Positions 39,765-49,907 of a stretch of DNA of 64,000 nucleotides are shown piece by piece (the stretch's first letter is position 1; each line of letters begins with the position of its first letter). The stretch spans positions 62,001-126,000 of the forward strand of contig BBSY01000001.1 in assembly GCA_000974665.1 (NCBI GenBank), given 5' to 3'. The notes below the pieces were generated by a model. It saw only the letters and a list, made by a program, of their open reading frames with translations. It was not told the DNA's origin and ran no database searches. This DNA is from an alpha proteobacterium U9-1i (GTDB taxonomy: Bacteria; Pseudomonadota; Alphaproteobacteria; Caulobacterales; Aquidulcibacteraceae). The translations under genes and the position numbers were made by a program.

Positions 39765-40805
39765 TCACATCCCATAAGCCGCCTTCATTTCCGGCTCTTT
39801 TTCCGCGACTTGCTTGGCCAAATCCACGATCACCTTCGCCTGCTTCCAAGTCGCGTCGTCTTGCATCTTGCCGTCGAGCATGGCGACGCCGCTGCCGTCT
39901 GGCATCGCCGCCAAAATCCGCAGCGCGAATTTCACTTCGTCGATGTCGGGCGTGAAGACGCGTTTGGCGATGGCGATCTGCGAGGGGTGCAGGCTCCAGG
40001 CGCCGACGCAACCCATCAGGAACGCGCTCTTGAATTGCTGCTCGCAGGCGTCGGGATCGTCGATGGCGCCGAACGGGCCATAGAACGGCTTGATGCCGTG
40101 CATGCCGCAGGCGTCCACCATTTTCGCGAACGTGTAGTGCCACAAATCCTGCTGCGCGCTTTCGCGCGCGCCGTCGGTTGGATCGCCCAACACCCGATAG
40201 CCGGGATGGCCGCCGCCGACGCGTGTTGTCTTCATCTTGCGCGACGCCGCGAGATCGGCCGGCCCGAGTGAAATGCCTTGCATGCGCGGGCTAGCGCCGG
40301 CGATGGCTTCGACGTTCGCCACGCCCTGCGCGGTTTCCAAAATCGCGTGCAGCAGGATCGGCTTCGTCAGGCCGTGCTTGCCTTCGAGCAGAGCCAGGAA
40401 CTGATCCATGTAGTGGATGTCCCACGGCCCTTCGACCTTCGGCACCATGATCACGTCGAGCTTGTCGCCCACGCCGGCGACGAGCTGCGTCACGTCCTCC
40501 AAATGCCAGGGTGAGTTGAGCGCGTTGATGCGGCACCAAAAGCCCGCGCCCTTCAGATCCATTTTGCCCACCTCGATGGCGCCGGCGCGGGCGGCCTCCT
40601 TGGCGTCGGCGGGAATGGCGTCCTCAAGATTGGCCAAGATCACATCGACTTGCGCGGCCATCTCCGACGCTTTCGCCCGAACCTTCTCCAGATGTGGCGG
40701 CACGAAATGGATCATCCGTTCCAATCGTACCGGCAGCTCCCTGAACGGCGCGGGCGCGCCGGTGGCGAGCGGGGCGAAGAATTGGCGGGGTGGTTTGGTG
40801 GTCAT
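39765..40805 (-). CDS. HpcH/HpaI-family aldolase, malyl-CoA/citramalyl-CoA lyase-like
   Basis: A 346-residue CitE-like TIM barrel. [20 protein letters not shown] (metal-binding/Arg region), [29 protein letters not shown] (metal Glu), [10 protein letters not shown] and the C-terminal [17 protein letters not shown] are shared with malyl-CoA lyases. It probably cleaves a beta-hydroxyacyl-CoA. No neighbouring ethylmalonyl-CoA or glyoxylate genes help to name the substrate. The ATG at 40805 avoids the GC-rich repeat upstream. Confidence 0.82.
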   Translation of the reverse strand: MTTKPPRQFFAPLATGAPAPFRELPVRLERMIHFVPPHLEKVRAKASEMAAQVDVILANLEDAIPADAKEAARAGAIEVGKMDLKGAGFWCRINALNSPWHLEDVTQLVAGVGDKLDVIMVPKVEGPWDIHYMDQFLALLEGKHGLTKPILLHAILETAQGVANVEAIAGASPRMQGISLGPADLAASRKMKTTRVGGGHPGYRVLGDPTDGARESAQQDLWHYTFAKMVDACGMHGIKPFYGPFGAIDDPDACEQQFKSAFLMGCVGAWSLHPSQIAIAKRVFTPDIDEVKFALRILAAMPDGSGVAMLDGKMQDDATWKQAKVIVDLAKQVAEKEPEMKAAYGM

Positions 40806-40819
40806 GACGCCTACCGATT

Positions 40820-40941
40820 CCCCTCCCCGCGAGGGGAGGGGTAGGGGTGGGGTGAAACGCGACACTCTGGGTTACAGCGGCGCGTAACGAATGAAGGCCG
40901 GGCTCCACCCCACCCCCGGCCCCTCCCCTCGTGGGGAGGGG
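40820..40941. repeat. Intergenic palindromic repeat (122 bp, two identical hairpins)
   Basis: Two hairpins with arms CCCCTCCCC/GGGGAGGGG (40820-40841, loop GCGA; 40920-40941, loop TCGT) flank an inverted GGGGTGGGGTG/CACCCCACCCC pair. The whole unit is an inverted repeat. It fills most of the 304-nt gap between the lyase gene and accA; the remaining 170 nt shows no ORF or other structure that I can support. Confidence 0.75.
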
Positions 40942-41109
40942 AGCCCGCGCCGTACCCCGAAAAGGCGCGAATTCGCACCCGCAGCATGAAGCGAGCCGGG
41001 GCAGCGTGCAATCGGGGCCCGCCTCCCCGGCGCTTTGCCTTGATGCGGCCCGGGCTCAGGCTATTGTCCGCGCCCATTGGCAGCCAGCTGGCCGGGCGGA
41101 CGACAAGCT

Positions 41110-42096
41110 TTGCGCACCTATCTCGATTTCGAAAAATCCGTCGCCGAGGTCGAAGCCAAGATCGAGGAGCTGTCGGCCCTCGCCGAGGCGTCAGGCTCCG
41201 AGGCGATCTCGATGGGCGCCGAGCTGTCGCGGCTCAAAGCCAAGTCGGAAAAGCAATTGGCCGAGCTCTATCAGCGGCTCGACCCTTGGCAGAAAACGCA
41301 GGTCGCGCGTCATCCGGAGCGCCCGCGCTTTCGCGATTACGTAGCAGCACTCGTCACCGATTTCATCGAACTCTCCGGCGACCGCAAGTACGGCGAGGAC
41401 GCCGCCATTCTGGGCGGCACAGGCAAATTTCTTGGCCGCCCCGTCATGGTGCTCGGCCACGAAAAGGGCCGCACGACGCAGGACCGCCTGAAGCACAATT
41501 TCGGCATGGCGCGCCCCGAGGGTTATCGCAAAGCCGTGCGGCTGATGGATTTGGCGGATAATTTTGGCCTGCCGGTCGTCACCTTCGTCGACACCGCCGG
41601 CGCCTATCCTGGCATCGGCGCGGAAGAGCGCGGCCAGGCCGAAGCGATCGCGCGATCAACGGAGCGCTGCCTCACACTCGGCGTGCCAATGGTGTCGGTC
41701 ATTGTTGGCGAAGGCGGCTCCGGCGGCGCCATCGCCATCGCGTCGGGCAACAAGGTGCTGATGCTTGAGCACGCGATCTATTCGGTGATCAGCCCCGAAG
41801 GCGCGGCGTCCATCCTCTGGAAGGACAGCGCCCGCGCCAAGGACGCCGCCATCGCCATGAAAATCACCGCGCAGGACCTTCTGGGCCTTGGCGTCATCGA
41901 CGCCATTGTCCGCGAGCCGGTGGGCGGTGCGCACCGCGAGCCGGGCGCAGCCATGGCGATCGTCGGCGCCTCGGTATCGGAAGCTTTGGACGAACTGGGC
42001 GCGTTGTCGCCAGCCGAAATCAAAACTCAACGCCGCGAGCGCTTCCTGGGCATCGGCCGCTTCGAAGCAGAGGCCACCGCCGGACCCGCCGGTTGA
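41110..42096 (+). CDS. accA: Acetyl-CoA carboxylase carboxyltransferase subunit alpha
   Basis: A 328-residue AccA. The N terminus is [20 protein letters not shown], followed by [59 protein letters not shown] and [12 protein letters not shown]. It transfers CO2 from biotin to acetyl-CoA with AccD. No ATG fits; a TTG at 41110 gives the usual N terminus, and another TTG at 41077 would add 11 residues. The start is therefore uncertain. Confidence 0.95.
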   Translation: MRTYLDFEKSVAEVEAKIEELSALAEASGSEAISMGAELSRLKAKSEKQLAELYQRLDPWQKTQVARHPERPRFRDYVAALVTDFIELSGDRKYGEDAAILGGTGKFLGRPVMVLGHEKGRTTQDRLKHNFGMARPEGYRKAVRLMDLADNFGLPVVTFVDTAGAYPGIGAEERGQAEAIARSTERCLTLGVPMVSVIVGEGGSGGAIAIASGNKVLMLEHAIYSVISPEGAASILWKDSARAKDAAIAMKITAQDLLGLGVIDAIVREPVGGAHREPGAAMAIVGASVSEALDELGALSPAEIKTQRRERFLGIGRFEAEATAGPAG

Positions 42097-42176
42097 GGGC
42101 TTCGCCGCCCCTTAAACGTCACGATTGGGCGCCCTACATTGCCGTACGAGCGGGACGCGTTTTCCAAGGGCAAAAG

Positions 42177-42761
42177 ATGTCTGACCAAATTTCCAAACGT
42201 CGCCGAGAATTCGCGTTGGGTCTCGGCGCGGCAGCCGCTGCAAGCCTCATCCCCAACGTGGCGCTCGCGCAGGAAGACACATACTCGGAAGATGAAGTGC
42301 TTCGCGCAGCGCAGCGTTTTTTCGGCGGCGCCGCCGAAGGCTTGGCCGATGTCGTGCATCACGTTTTCGCGCAGAACGGTCGCCCGGTCGGCTACATCCA
42401 GGGTCAGGAAGGTTCCGGCGCAATCGGCGTCGGCCTGCGCTACGGCGACGGGCATTTGCGCATGCGTAGCCGCAGCGGCGCCTCGCGCGTCTACTGGCGC
42501 GGACCGTCCGTTGGTTTCGACACGGGCGGCGACGCGGCGAAGGTGTTCACGCTCGTCTACGGCATGACCAGCCCCGACCAAATCTATCGCCGCTTTCCCG
42601 GCGTTGAGGGCTCTGCGTATTTCGTGGGCGGCGTGGGCGTAAACTATCAGCGCGCTGATGACATCACACTCGCTCCGATGCGCGCCGGCGTTGGCTTCCG
42701 CCTCGGCGCAAATATCGGCTATCTCGCCTACTCGCGCCGGCGCATTTACAATCCCTTCTGA
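42177..42761 (+). CDS. DUF1134-family exported protein
   Basis: A 194-residue protein. A Tat-like signal (SKRRREFALGLGAAAAASL, cleavage near VALAQ) precedes a DUF1134 domain: RFFGGAAEGLADVVHHVF, GRPVGYIQGQEGSGAIGVGLRYGDG, YWRGPSVGFDTGGD, GVGFRLGANIGYLAYS. Function unknown; the family is common in alphaproteobacteria. AAGGG lies ahead of the ATG. It follows accA by 80 nt. Confidence 0.88.
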   Translation: MSDQISKRRREFALGLGAAAAASLIPNVALAQEDTYSEDEVLRAAQRFFGGAAEGLADVVHHVFAQNGRPVGYIQGQEGSGAIGVGLRYGDGHLRMRSRSGASRVYWRGPSVGFDTGGDAAKVFTLVYGMTSPDQIYRRFPGVEGSAYFVGGVGVNYQRADDITLAPMRAGVGFRLGANIGYLAYSRRRIYNPF

Positions 42762-43022
42762 GCGGCGATCTGCTGTTCGTCGCACTTCGTGACAATCACA
42801 CGAACGTGCAGAGACTCTTTTCGCGGCGATGATAGCGTCATTGATGCGGGAGAGCTTGTACGCGCAAAACGCGCCGTCGCCGTCGTTGCAGCCTAATGCG
42901 TTTCGGGCTGCTCCACCCCGGAGGCGATCGGACCCCTTGCCGCTTACGCGCGCCTAAGCCCTCCCGCACAATCACAAGCAAGATCGCCTCAGAATGAGGC
43001 TTTGGCGCTGATGCGGCGCCAA
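42762..43022. other. Intergenic region between convergent genes
   Basis: About 260 nt between two gene 3' ends. The only structure I see is a 6-bp hairpin GCCTCA-gaa-TGAGGC (42987-43001) close to the channel gene's stop, without a T-run. No ORF is supported. Confidence 0.4.
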
Positions 43023-43853
43023 CTAGCGTTGGCTCTTCGCATCCAGTCGCGCGCGCTCCTTGGCCTCGTGTCGCTCACGGAACTCTTCCGCGAACGCCGA
43101 CGCCAAGATACCCGTGGGCATCGCGACAATACCAATGCCCGCGACCGCCACGAGGCCGGCAGCGATGCGCCCGACGACAGTTTCGGGATACACATCGCCG
43201 TAACCGACCGTGGTAAGCGTCACGATCGCCCACCACAGCGCACGGGTGATCGAGCCGAAGGCTTCGGGCTTTTCCTCGCCCTCGATGAAGTAAAGCAACA
43301 GCGCGGCGACATAGACTTGCGCCGCCGCCACGCACAACGCCGCGAACAATGGCGCGCCCGCACGGCGCACCGCCGCGCCGACAATCGCGAAAGCGGGCAC
43401 GTAGCGCGCGAGCTTGAACAAACGAAACAGCCGCAGCGCCCTCAGCGCCGCCAGCCAGCCGCCGTGCAAATCCGGAAACGCGATCACCACGATGAGCTCA
43501 GGCAAGAACGCCAGCACGTCCGCGATCGCCAGCGGCGAACTCAGAAACCGCAACCGGCCTACGAAACCTGCGTGCTTCGGGTTCTCGCCTTCCGACCACA
43601 AACGCAGCCCGAACTCGATCGCGAACAGCACCACAACCAAGTAGTTGATCATCGCGACGATTGGGCCAACGCTTGCCGGCAAGCCGCTATCAGGCCGGAT
43701 CGCTTCGGTTTCCAGCGCCAGCGCGACAAGGCTCATCAACACCAGCACGACAATGAACGCGCTGAACGCGTTGAAGCCGCCGGGCTCGTCGGGCTCCAGC
43801 CAGTCATGGACATAGGCGCGCGCAGTGGCATGCTTGCGCTTGATCAGAGGCAT
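43023..43853 (-). CDS. Voltage-gated potassium channel-like ion transporter
   Basis: A 276-residue six-helix channel. It has an S4-like segment with regularly spaced Arg (LRALRLFRLFKLARY, about residues 135-150), a pore helix and the potassium filter TVGYGD (about 220). The cytoplasmic tail is short and charged. The ATG at 43853 has GGAG upstream and is preferred over a GTG at 43898. No regulator domain such as RCK is fused. Confidence 0.9.
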   Translation of the reverse strand: MPLIKRKHATARAYVHDWLEPDEPGGFNAFSAFIVVLVLMSLVALALETEAIRPDSGLPASVGPIVAMINYLVVVLFAIEFGLRLWSEGENPKHAGFVGRLRFLSSPLAIADVLAFLPELIVVIAFPDLHGGWLAALRALRLFRLFKLARYVPAFAIVGAAVRRAGAPLFAALCVAAAQVYVAALLLYFIEGEEKPEAFGSITRALWWAIVTLTTVGYGDVYPETVVGRIAAGLVAVAGIGIVAMPTGILASAFAEEFRERHEAKERARLDAKSQR

Positions 43854-43914
43854 TGGCGGCTCCGCTTCGGTCGCGCGCCTACTAGACCGCGCCGACACGA
43901 GCCGACAAGGGCGT

Positions 43915-44238
43915 TCAGCCCGGCGTTGCGAGCTTCAGCCCGATCACACCCGCAACGATCAGCCCCACGCACGCCAAGCGTTGAAACGTCGCCGGCTCGG
44001 CAAACAAAAAAAGCCCTAAGATCGCCGCGCCCGCGGCGCCTATGCCGGTCCACACCGCGTAGGCCGTGCCGATCGGCAGCGTTTTCGCCGCCAGCGCGAG
44101 CAGGAACATGCTCGCCGCCATCGCCGCGATGGTGAGCACGCTGGGAACGAGTCTGGTGAAGCCCTCGGTGTATTTGAGGCCGATGGCCCAGCCGACTTCA
44201 AGGATGCCGGCGAGACCGAGAAACAACCAGGCTTGCAT
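43915..44238 (-). CDS. sugE: Guanidinium exporter of the small multidrug resistance family (SugE/Gdx)
   Basis: A 107-residue protein with four membrane helices. The membrane Glu near residue 14 sits in [19 protein letters not shown], and the GLKYT...F...P context separates Gdx/SugE from EmrE-type drug pumps. It exports guanidinium in exchange for protons. GGAG lies 7 nt before the ATG, and a guanidine-II-like riboswitch lies just upstream, which confirms the substrate class. Confidence 0.93.
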   Translation of the reverse strand: MQAWLFLGLAGILEVGWAIGLKYTEGFTRLVPSVLTIAAMAASMFLLALAAKTLPIGTAYAVWTGIGAAGAAILGLFLFAEPATFQRLACVGLIVAGVIGLKLATPG

Positions 44239-44273
44239 GGGACTGCTCCGCTAACGCGCACCGCGCGTTCTAC

Positions 44274-44316
44274 GGGGCCGTCCCCAATGTTGGAAGCACG
44301 CGGGCCGTCCGGCGTG
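44274..44316 (-). ncRNA. Guanidine-II (mini-ykkC) riboswitch candidate
   Basis: On the minus strand two hairpins lie in tandem, each with an ACGG loop. The first (44316-44297) has CACGC/GCGTG plus GG/CC around the loop, with one C-C mismatch. The second (44285-44274) is GGGG-ACGG-CCCC. The linker is 11 nt. Paired stem-loops with ACGR loops define the mini-ykkC/guanidine-II class, and the downstream gene is sugE. A further hairpin, AACGCGC-N3-GCGCGTT (44253-44269), lies between it and the ribosome site. Confidence 0.85.
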
Positions 44317-44356
44317 AGGGCTACATAGGACAAGCGGAGCGCGGTTCAACTCTCCT

Positions 44357-44397
44357 GGTCATTCCGGAATCGCGAAGCGATGAACCCGGAAGGACGG
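44357..44397. repeat. Short intergenic palindromic repeat
   Basis: GTCATTCCGG pairs with CCGGAAGGAC with one mismatch and encloses the small hairpin ATCGC-gaa-GCGAT. It lies just past the pheT stop, between pheT and the sugE riboswitch. The inner CGCGAAGCG core resembles the side hairpins of the other intergenic repeats nearby. Confidence 0.6.
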
Positions 44398-44408
44398 AAG
44401 TTGGAGGA

Positions 44409-46799
44409 TTACCCTCTAAGCGTCCCGCCCGTCGCCTTCATCACGGCGGCGACGATCTTGTTGCTCACGGCCTCGATCTCCGCGTCCGTCAGCGTCTTCT
44501 CGCGTGGCTGCAGCGTGACTTCGATGGCGAGGCTCTTCTTGCCCGCGGCCATGCGTTCGCCGCGATAGACGTCGAACAGCGACACGTCGGCGATCAACGC
44601 CTTGTCAGCGCCGAACGCGGCGCGCACGACGTCGGCCGCCGGCTTCGCATCATCGACGATGAACGCGAAATCGCGCGTCAGCGGCATCAGATCGAGCTTC
44701 TCGAGCGCGGGTTTCGATTTCGAACCTTTAGCGCGCGGCGCCGGGATCGCGTCGACGAAAATCTCGAACGCCAATGCCGGCTCTTCAACGTCCAGCGCCT
44801 TCAGCGCGCGCGGATGCACTTCGCCAAAGATCGCGACCGGCTTGTTTCCAAGCTTAAGCACGCCGGTTTTGCCCGGATGCCACCATGCCGGCGCGTCCGT
44901 GCCGGTTTGCAATGATGCTACCGGCGCGCCGAGCGCTTCGAGGATCATCAGCACGTCGCGCTTCACATCGAACACGTCCGGCTGCGGCGCGGCGCGCCAA
45001 TGGCGCGGCGGCCGCGCGCGCCAGGCGGCGGCAATCACGCGCTCTTGGCCAGCTTCGCTGTCGTCGCGGTAGATCGGGCCCGCTTCGAACAAGCGCGCAT
45101 CGTCAAAGCCGCGATTGGCGTTCTGCTGCGCCGCGACCAGCAAGTTCGGCAGAGCCGAGGGCCGCATGCAATCGAGATCGGCGCTGATCGGGTTGGCGAG
45201 CAACATGCGCTCGCCGCCGCCGCCAAACGCTTGGGCGTAAGCGCGCGGGCAAAAGCTCCATGTCACCGCCTCAAGATAGCCAAGAGACGCCGCGGCGCGC
45301 CGGCCAACACGCAAGCGACTCTCGCCGACGCTCGCCGGAGGGGCGCGATGCCCAGCGGCGCGCGGCGGTTCCTTCACCGGCAGCTTATCAAAGCCCTCGA
45401 TCCGGGCGATTTCCTCCACCAAATCGGCCGAGCCTTCGACATCGCGCCGCCAAGTCGGCGGTTCGACAATCAATTTCTTGCCCTGCCCTTCGGCGCTGGT
45501 TTCAAAGCCCAAGGATTTCAGAATCGCACGCGTGCGTGTGGCGCTGACATCGATGCCCGCCAGTGTCCGCACGCGATCGGGATCGAACACCACCGGCTTC
45601 GGCGGCGACGGCTCATCGCCGGCGACCATCACCTCGCTCGGCTCGCCGCCGCAAATTTCCACAATCAGCCGCGTCGCCAGTTCGAGACCGGAAACAACAA
45701 AGCCCGTGTCAACGCCCCGCGCGAAGCGATACTGCGCGTCGGAGACGATGCCGGTGGCGCGGCCTGTCTGGTGCGTAAGCGCTGGATCGAAGTATGCGCT
45801 CTCGACGAGCACATCGACGGTTGTCTCGGTGCAGCCGGTTTCCTCGCCGCCGATAACGCCGCCGAACCCCAACACGCCGCGATCGTCGGCGATCACACAC
45901 TGGTCAGGCGTAACTTCGTAAACTTTGCCATCGAGCGCTTTGAAGTTTTCGCCAACCACGCCCATGCGCGCGCGCACGACGCCCTTCAACTTCGCCGCAT
46001 CATACACGTGCAACGGGCGGGCGCGATCATACGCAACGTAATTGGTGATATCGACCAAGGCGCTGCGCGGACGCAGCCCAATCGCGCGCAAGCGGCGTTG
46101 CAGCCAGTCCGGCGACGGGCCGTTCTTAACGCCGCGGATAAGCCGCGCCGCAAACATCGGGCATGCTTGTGGAGCTTCGGTCGCCACCTTTTGCGGCGAC
46201 GGAAACCGCCCTGGAACCGGCAGCACCGATTTCGTGGTGAGCTTGCCTACGCCCGCCGCCGCGAGATCGCGCGCAATGCCGCCGACGCCCAACCAGTCAG
46301 GCCGGTTCGGTGTGACTTCAATGTCGATCACTGGATCGGCGAGATGCAACGCCTCCGCCAGCGAGGTTCCCACCGCCAGTGACGCATCAAGCTCCATAAT
46401 GCCGTCAGCGTCGGTATCAAGCTCGAGCTCAGCGCCCGAGCACAACATGCCGTTCGACACCACGCCACGCACCGGCCGCGCTTCGAGCGTAATGCCGGAG
46501 CCCGGAATGTAGGTGCCGATCGGCGCAAACACCGTGACGAGCCCCGCGCGCGCGTTTGGCGCGCCGCAGACAATCTCAAGATTTCCAAGCTTGGTTTCGA
46601 CTTGGCAGACCTGCAGCTTATCGGCGTTCGGGTGTTTCGCGGCGCTGATGATGCGTGCGACCGAGAACGCACCAAGCTTGGCGCTCGGATCGGCGACGTC
46701 TTCAACTTCGATACCGATCATCGTCATGCGCTCGACGATCTCGTCGATCGACACATCGGTTTGAAGGTGATCCTTCAGCCAGGAGAGGGTGAATTTCAT
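44409..46799 (-). CDS. pheT: Phenylalanine-tRNA ligase beta subunit
   Basis: A 796-residue PheT. The N-terminal tRNA-binding domain (about 40-150: [21 protein letters not shown]), B3/B4 editing domain (about 210-380), B5 domain, catalytic-like core and C-terminal FDX-ACB anticodon domain ([21 protein letters not shown] to the end) are in normal order. Its ATG overlaps the pheS stop, so the subunits are co-translated. Confidence 0.97.
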   Translation of the reverse strand: MKFTLSWLKDHLQTDVSIDEIVERMTMIGIEVEDVADPSAKLGAFSVARIISAAKHPNADKLQVCQVETKLGNLEIVCGAPNARAGLVTVFAPIGTYIPGSGITLEARPVRGVVSNGMLCSGAELELDTDADGIMELDASLAVGTSLAEALHLADPVIDIEVTPNRPDWLGVGGIARDLAAAGVGKLTTKSVLPVPGRFPSPQKVATEAPQACPMFAARLIRGVKNGPSPDWLQRRLRAIGLRPRSALVDITNYVAYDRARPLHVYDAAKLKGVVRARMGVVGENFKALDGKVYEVTPDQCVIADDRGVLGFGGVIGGEETGCTETTVDVLVESAYFDPALTHQTGRATGIVSDAQYRFARGVDTGFVVSGLELATRLIVEICGGEPSEVMVAGDEPSPPKPVVFDPDRVRTLAGIDVSATRTRAILKSLGFETSAEGQGKKLIVEPPTWRRDVEGSADLVEEIARIEGFDKLPVKEPPRAAGHRAPPASVGESRLRVGRRAAASLGYLEAVTWSFCPRAYAQAFGGGGERMLLANPISADLDCMRPSALPNLLVAAQQNANRGFDDARLFEAGPIYRDDSEAGQERVIAAAWRARPPRHWRAAPQPDVFDVKRDVLMILEALGAPVASLQTGTDAPAWWHPGKTGVLKLGNKPVAIFGEVHPRALKALDVEEPALAFEIFVDAIPAPRAKGSKSKPALEKLDLMPLTRDFAFIVDDAKPAADVVRAAFGADKALIADVSLFDVYRGERMAAGKKSLAIEVTLQPREKTLTDAEIEAVSNKIVAAVMKATGGTLRG

Positions 46800-47905
46800 C
46801 AGCCCACTCCCTGCGCCAAACCAGGCAACAGATACGGGCTGAACCCGTAATGCTTCAGCCAGCGTGTGTCGGCGTCGAAGAACGCACGCAGATCCGGCAT
46901 GCCGTATTTCAACATCGCGAGACGATCGACGCCGAGGCCGAACGCGTAGCCCTGGTACTTCTCAGCATCGAGGCCGCAATTGCGGATCACGTTCGGATGC
47001 ACAACGCCGGAGCCCAGAATCTCTAGCCAATCGCTGCCTTGGCCAATTCTGATCTGCCCCGGCCCATGCTCTCCAGATTTTGGGCGATCGCAACGCACAT
47101 CCATCTCCGCGCTCGGTTCGGTGAACGGAAAATGGTGCGGACGGAAGCGCACTTCGACTTCATCGACCTCGAAGAACGCTTTCATCAGCGCGACCAGCAC
47201 GCTTTTCAGATCCGCGAGCGTTGACGTTTCGTCGATCACCAGACCTTCGATCTGGTGGAACATCGGCGTGTGCGTGGCGTCGCTGTCCTTCCGGAACGTG
47301 CGGCCCATGCAGATCATGCGGATCGGCGGCTTCTGCTTGAGCATCGTGCGCACCTGCACGGGGCTCGTGTGCGTACGCAGCACTTTCCGGGCGCCGGTTT
47401 CATCGGTCGCGTTCAAAAAGAACGTGTCGTGCATCTCGCGCGCCGGATGCTTCGGCGGAAAATTGAGCGCGGTAAAATTGTTGAAATCGGTTTCGATGTC
47501 CGGCCCTTCTTCGAGCGCGAAGCCCATCTCGCCGAAAATCTGCGCCAACTCTTCCATCACCCGCGACACCGGATGGATCGCGCCGATGCGCGGCCGGATC
47601 GGCGGCAGCGTCACGTCGAGCGCATCGGCCTTGAGCTTCGCTTCGAGTGACGCTTCCGCGAGTCCGGCTTTCTTCGCTAGGATCGCTTCAGTGATCGCGT
47701 CTTTGACGACGTTGAGGCGCGCGCCGAATTCGCGGCGCTCGTCTGGCCCCATGGCGCCAAGCGTTTTCATCAACGCGGAGATCGAGCCTTGCTTGCCCAG
47801 CGCGTCCACGCGCACAGCCTCAAGCGCGTTCTCATCGTTCGCCCCCGCGACGCGCGCGAGCACATCAGCTTCAAGCGCTGCGAGGTCTGTGGTGTTTGCG
47901 TTCAT
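46799..47905 (-). CDS. pheS: Phenylalanine-tRNA ligase alpha subunit
   Basis: A 368-residue class II synthetase. It has an N-terminal coiled-coil arm (about 1-95). Motif 2 is [28 protein letters not shown] and the motif 3 region [21 protein letters not shown] carry ATP/Phe-binding residues. Its leader region contains palindromic repeats, not an obvious attenuator. Confidence 0.97.
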   Translation of the reverse strand: MNANTTDLAALEADVLARVAGANDENALEAVRVDALGKQGSISALMKTLGAMGPDERREFGARLNVVKDAITEAILAKKAGLAEASLEAKLKADALDVTLPPIRPRIGAIHPVSRVMEELAQIFGEMGFALEEGPDIETDFNNFTALNFPPKHPAREMHDTFFLNATDETGARKVLRTHTSPVQVRTMLKQKPPIRMICMGRTFRKDSDATHTPMFHQIEGLVIDETSTLADLKSVLVALMKAFFEVDEVEVRFRPHHFPFTEPSAEMDVRCDRPKSGEHGPGQIRIGQGSDWLEILGSGVVHPNVIRNCGLDAEKYQGYAFGLGVDRLAMLKYGMPDLRAFFDADTRWLKHYGFSPYLLPGLAQGVG

Positions 47906-47920
47906 TGTCGCCGCCCTTTT

Positions 47921-48050
47921 GCTCCCCCGTTCACGGGGGAGCTGTCACGCGAAGCGTGACTGAGGGGGGACGGCGCCCCTTTGTGGAGGACTACCCCCTC
48001 CCCCTCGCTTCGCTCGGGACCTCCCCCGCTTCGCGAGGGAGGAAACACGG
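47921..48050. repeat. Intergenic palindromic repeat cluster between rplT and pheS
   Basis: GCTCCCCCG-ttca-CGGGGGAGC (47921-47942) is a perfect 9-bp hairpin. GTCACGC-gaa-GCGTGAC (47944-47960) follows, and then several CCCTCGCTTCG/CGCGAGGG-type inverted segments to about 48050. The cluster occupies nearly the whole rplT-pheS gap and may influence readthrough into pheST. Confidence 0.7.
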
Positions 48051-48055
48051 CGCTC

Positions 48056-48412
48056 TTACTTCAGCGCCGCTTGAGCCTGACCGATCAGGCCCTTGAAGGC
48101 TTCGGGCTGGTTCATCGCGATGTCGGCCATGACCTTGCGGTCGAGCTCGATCCCCGCCTTCGCCAGCCCGCTGATAAATCGGGAATAGGTGAGGCCCTCT
48201 TCCCGCACGGCGGCGTTGATGCGCTGGATCCAGAGCGAGCGGAACTCGCGCTTCTTCACTTTGCGGTCGCGATAGGCATAGAGCGCGGCCTTCTCGACCG
48301 CCGCGTTCGCGGTGCGGAAGGTGTTCTTCCGGCGGCCCCGATAGCCTTTGGCTTTCTTCAGAACTTTCTTGTGGCGGGCGTGCGCAGTGACGCCCCCTTT
48401 GACACGTGCCAT
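48056..48412 (-). CDS. rplT: 50S ribosomal protein L20
   Basis: A 118-residue basic protein: [24 protein letters not shown] at the start, [11 protein letters not shown]-like core ([19 protein letters not shown]) and [18 protein letters not shown]. It binds 23S rRNA early in assembly. It follows rpmI by 29 nt. Confidence 0.98.
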   Translation of the reverse strand: MARVKGGVTAHARHKKVLKKAKGYRGRRKNTFRTANAAVEKAALYAYRDRKVKKREFRSLWIQRINAAVREEGLTYSRFISGLAKAGIELDRKVMADIAMNQPEAFKGLIGQAQAALK

Positions 48413-48441
48413 GGGAAATTCTCCGTCAGATCAGATTGAAA

Positions 48442-48645
48442 TCAGTCGAGGCCGTAGGGGGCCCAGGCCTTGACGCGGATAGCGTCCGGCTTGGCCACCG
48501 CATCGGTGCCGCGGTTCTGACGGATGTATTTGGCGTTATGGCTGGAGAGACGGTGACGCTTGCCAACGGCGCCGGCCATGACTTTGCCGGTCGCAGTGAT
48601 TTTAAAGCGTTTTTTGACGCCGCTCTTGGTCTTCAGTTTCGGCAT
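48442..48645 (-). CDS. rpmI: 50S ribosomal protein L35
   Basis: A 67-residue Lys-rich protein beginning [20 protein letters not shown]. The ATG at 48645 has an AGGAGGG site 5 nt upstream; the longer open frame is rejected. First gene of the rpmI-rplT-pheST cluster. Confidence 0.98.
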   Translation of the reverse strand: MPKLKTKSGVKKRFKITATGKVMAGAVGKRHRLSSHNAKYIRQNRGTDAVAKPDAIRVKAWAPYGLD

Positions 48646-48782
48646 TTTTCCCTCCTGGGATATGCGCTCCGGAGAACGCCAAAAAGGGTCGCCACGGCAT
48701 GCCGTTTTAGCCGGGCCACCCAAAGAAGGCGGGGCGTGTAGCATGGGGCCCGTCGGCCGGCAAGGCTGGCCAGGCCCAGCGC

Positions 48783-49418
48783 TCAGGCCAGCACGACGTC
48801 CCAGTCATACCCCGTCGCGCCCTCGGCCCCAGCCGCGCCCGGCCGCATAATGAGCGCGCGAACGGGGTCGCCCATGGCGCGGATCAGGAAGTCGCTCTCG
48901 TTTTCTGGCTCACCGGGAAAATAGCTCTGCGTCGCCAGAGTCCGGCCCCCCGCCACCACTTTCCAGTGCAGATGGGGCGTCCGGCGCTGACCCATCTCGC
49001 GCACGAGGTAGCCACCAGGCCGGATCGTGACCGCTGAGAAGCCGCCATCGCCCCCGGATTGCAGGGCGGCGTAACCCTGAAAATTCGCGTCGACGGGTTC
49101 AGGATTGCCTGCATCGGCCGGATGGGCGTAACGCCCGGCGGCATTCGCCTGCCATAGCTCCACGCGCGCTCCGGAAATGGGCCGTCCGTCCCTGCCGAGC
49201 ACGCGTCCACGCACCTCGATGACTTGCCCTGCCGCCCGCTCCGTCCGGCCCGCAAGGCGGGTCAAATCGGCGTCCCGCTCCACATTGGTGTCGGTGGGAA
49301 AGAACGGCCCTTCCGTTTCAGCGGGCGTCGCGATTTCGTCTGGATCGGCGCTCGCACACGCCGCCGCCAGCGCCGAAGCGCTCAGATACGCCAGTGCCTG
49401 CCTACGTGACGTGTGCAT
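48783..49418 (-). CDS. Exported intradiol ring-cleavage dioxygenase-like lipoprotein
   Basis: A 211-residue protein. The N terminus has SRRQALAYL followed by ALAAACAS, consistent with a Tat-type lipoprotein signal. The body is like the protocatechuate 3,4-dioxygenase beta chain, with Fe ligands visible as Tyr in NAAGRYAHP, Tyr in IRPGGYLV and the two His in TPHLHWKV. The [25 protein letters not shown] stretch is family-typical. Cytosolic relatives cleave catechols; an envelope location is unusual. The ATG at 49418 follows GGAGGGG. Confidence 0.83.
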   Translation of the reverse strand: MHTSRRQALAYLSASALAAACASADPDEIATPAETEGPFFPTDTNVERDADLTRLAGRTERAAGQVIEVRGRVLGRDGRPISGARVELWQANAAGRYAHPADAGNPEPVDANFQGYAALQSGGDGGFSAVTIRPGGYLVREMGQRRTPHLHWKVVAGGRTLATQSYFPGEPENESDFLIRAMGDPVRALIMRPGAAGAEGATGYDWDVVLA

Positions 49419-49496
49419 CGACCCCTCCCGATTGAAGCAAAAGCGCGCCTCGGCCATGATGGCCCTCGCCTGGCAACGCCGCAAGGAATACCGCCG

Positions 49497-49907
49497 ATGG
49501 ACCTCGCAGAAGCGAAAGCCCGCGTGATCGCGGAAAAGAACAAGGTCACCGGCTCGCTGTCCGCCGTGGTTGGGTCGCGCGTCCTGATGGCCGTGCTCGC
49601 GACTTTGGTAATCGCGTTCGCCGCGAACCTGCTCTACTCGCCTGCGGAACTGCCGCGCGTCGGCGGCTTGTCGCTGGCGGCCGCAGGCCTGCCGCCGAGC
49701 GTGGATTTCGGCGTCGTCGGCGAGCAAGCGGGCCAAGCCGCCGCAGCGGCGCAGCGCGAAGGCGCGCGCGGCTTCGTGGAAAATTTCCTGAACGAGCGCC
49801 CTCAGCTCATCCCAATCCTGAACTGGGTCGGCTTAGGCCTCAGCTTTGCCCTGCTCATGGTCAACATGACCGTGATGACTCAGCGCCGTCGAATCTCGCG
49901 GGGTTAG
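49497..49907 (+). CDS. Hypothetical two-helix membrane protein
   Basis: A 136-residue protein with helices near residues 29-47 and 108-127 and an Ala/Gln-rich loop between them. The N terminus MDLAEAKARVIAEKNKVTGS is charged. I recognise no family. Its stop overlaps the convergent phosphatase gene by 4 nt. Confidence 0.65.
   Translation: MDLAEAKARVIAEKNKVTGSLSAVVGSRVLMAVLATLVIAFAANLLYSPAELPRVGGLSLAAAGLPPSVDFGVVGEQAGQAAAAAQREGARGFVENFLNERPQLIPILNWVGLGLSFALLMVNMTVMTQRRRISRG

Noticed and set aside
45000-46382. 460-codon plus-strand frame opposite pheT
   Set aside because: Shadow of pheT; Arg-rich, no recognisable domain.
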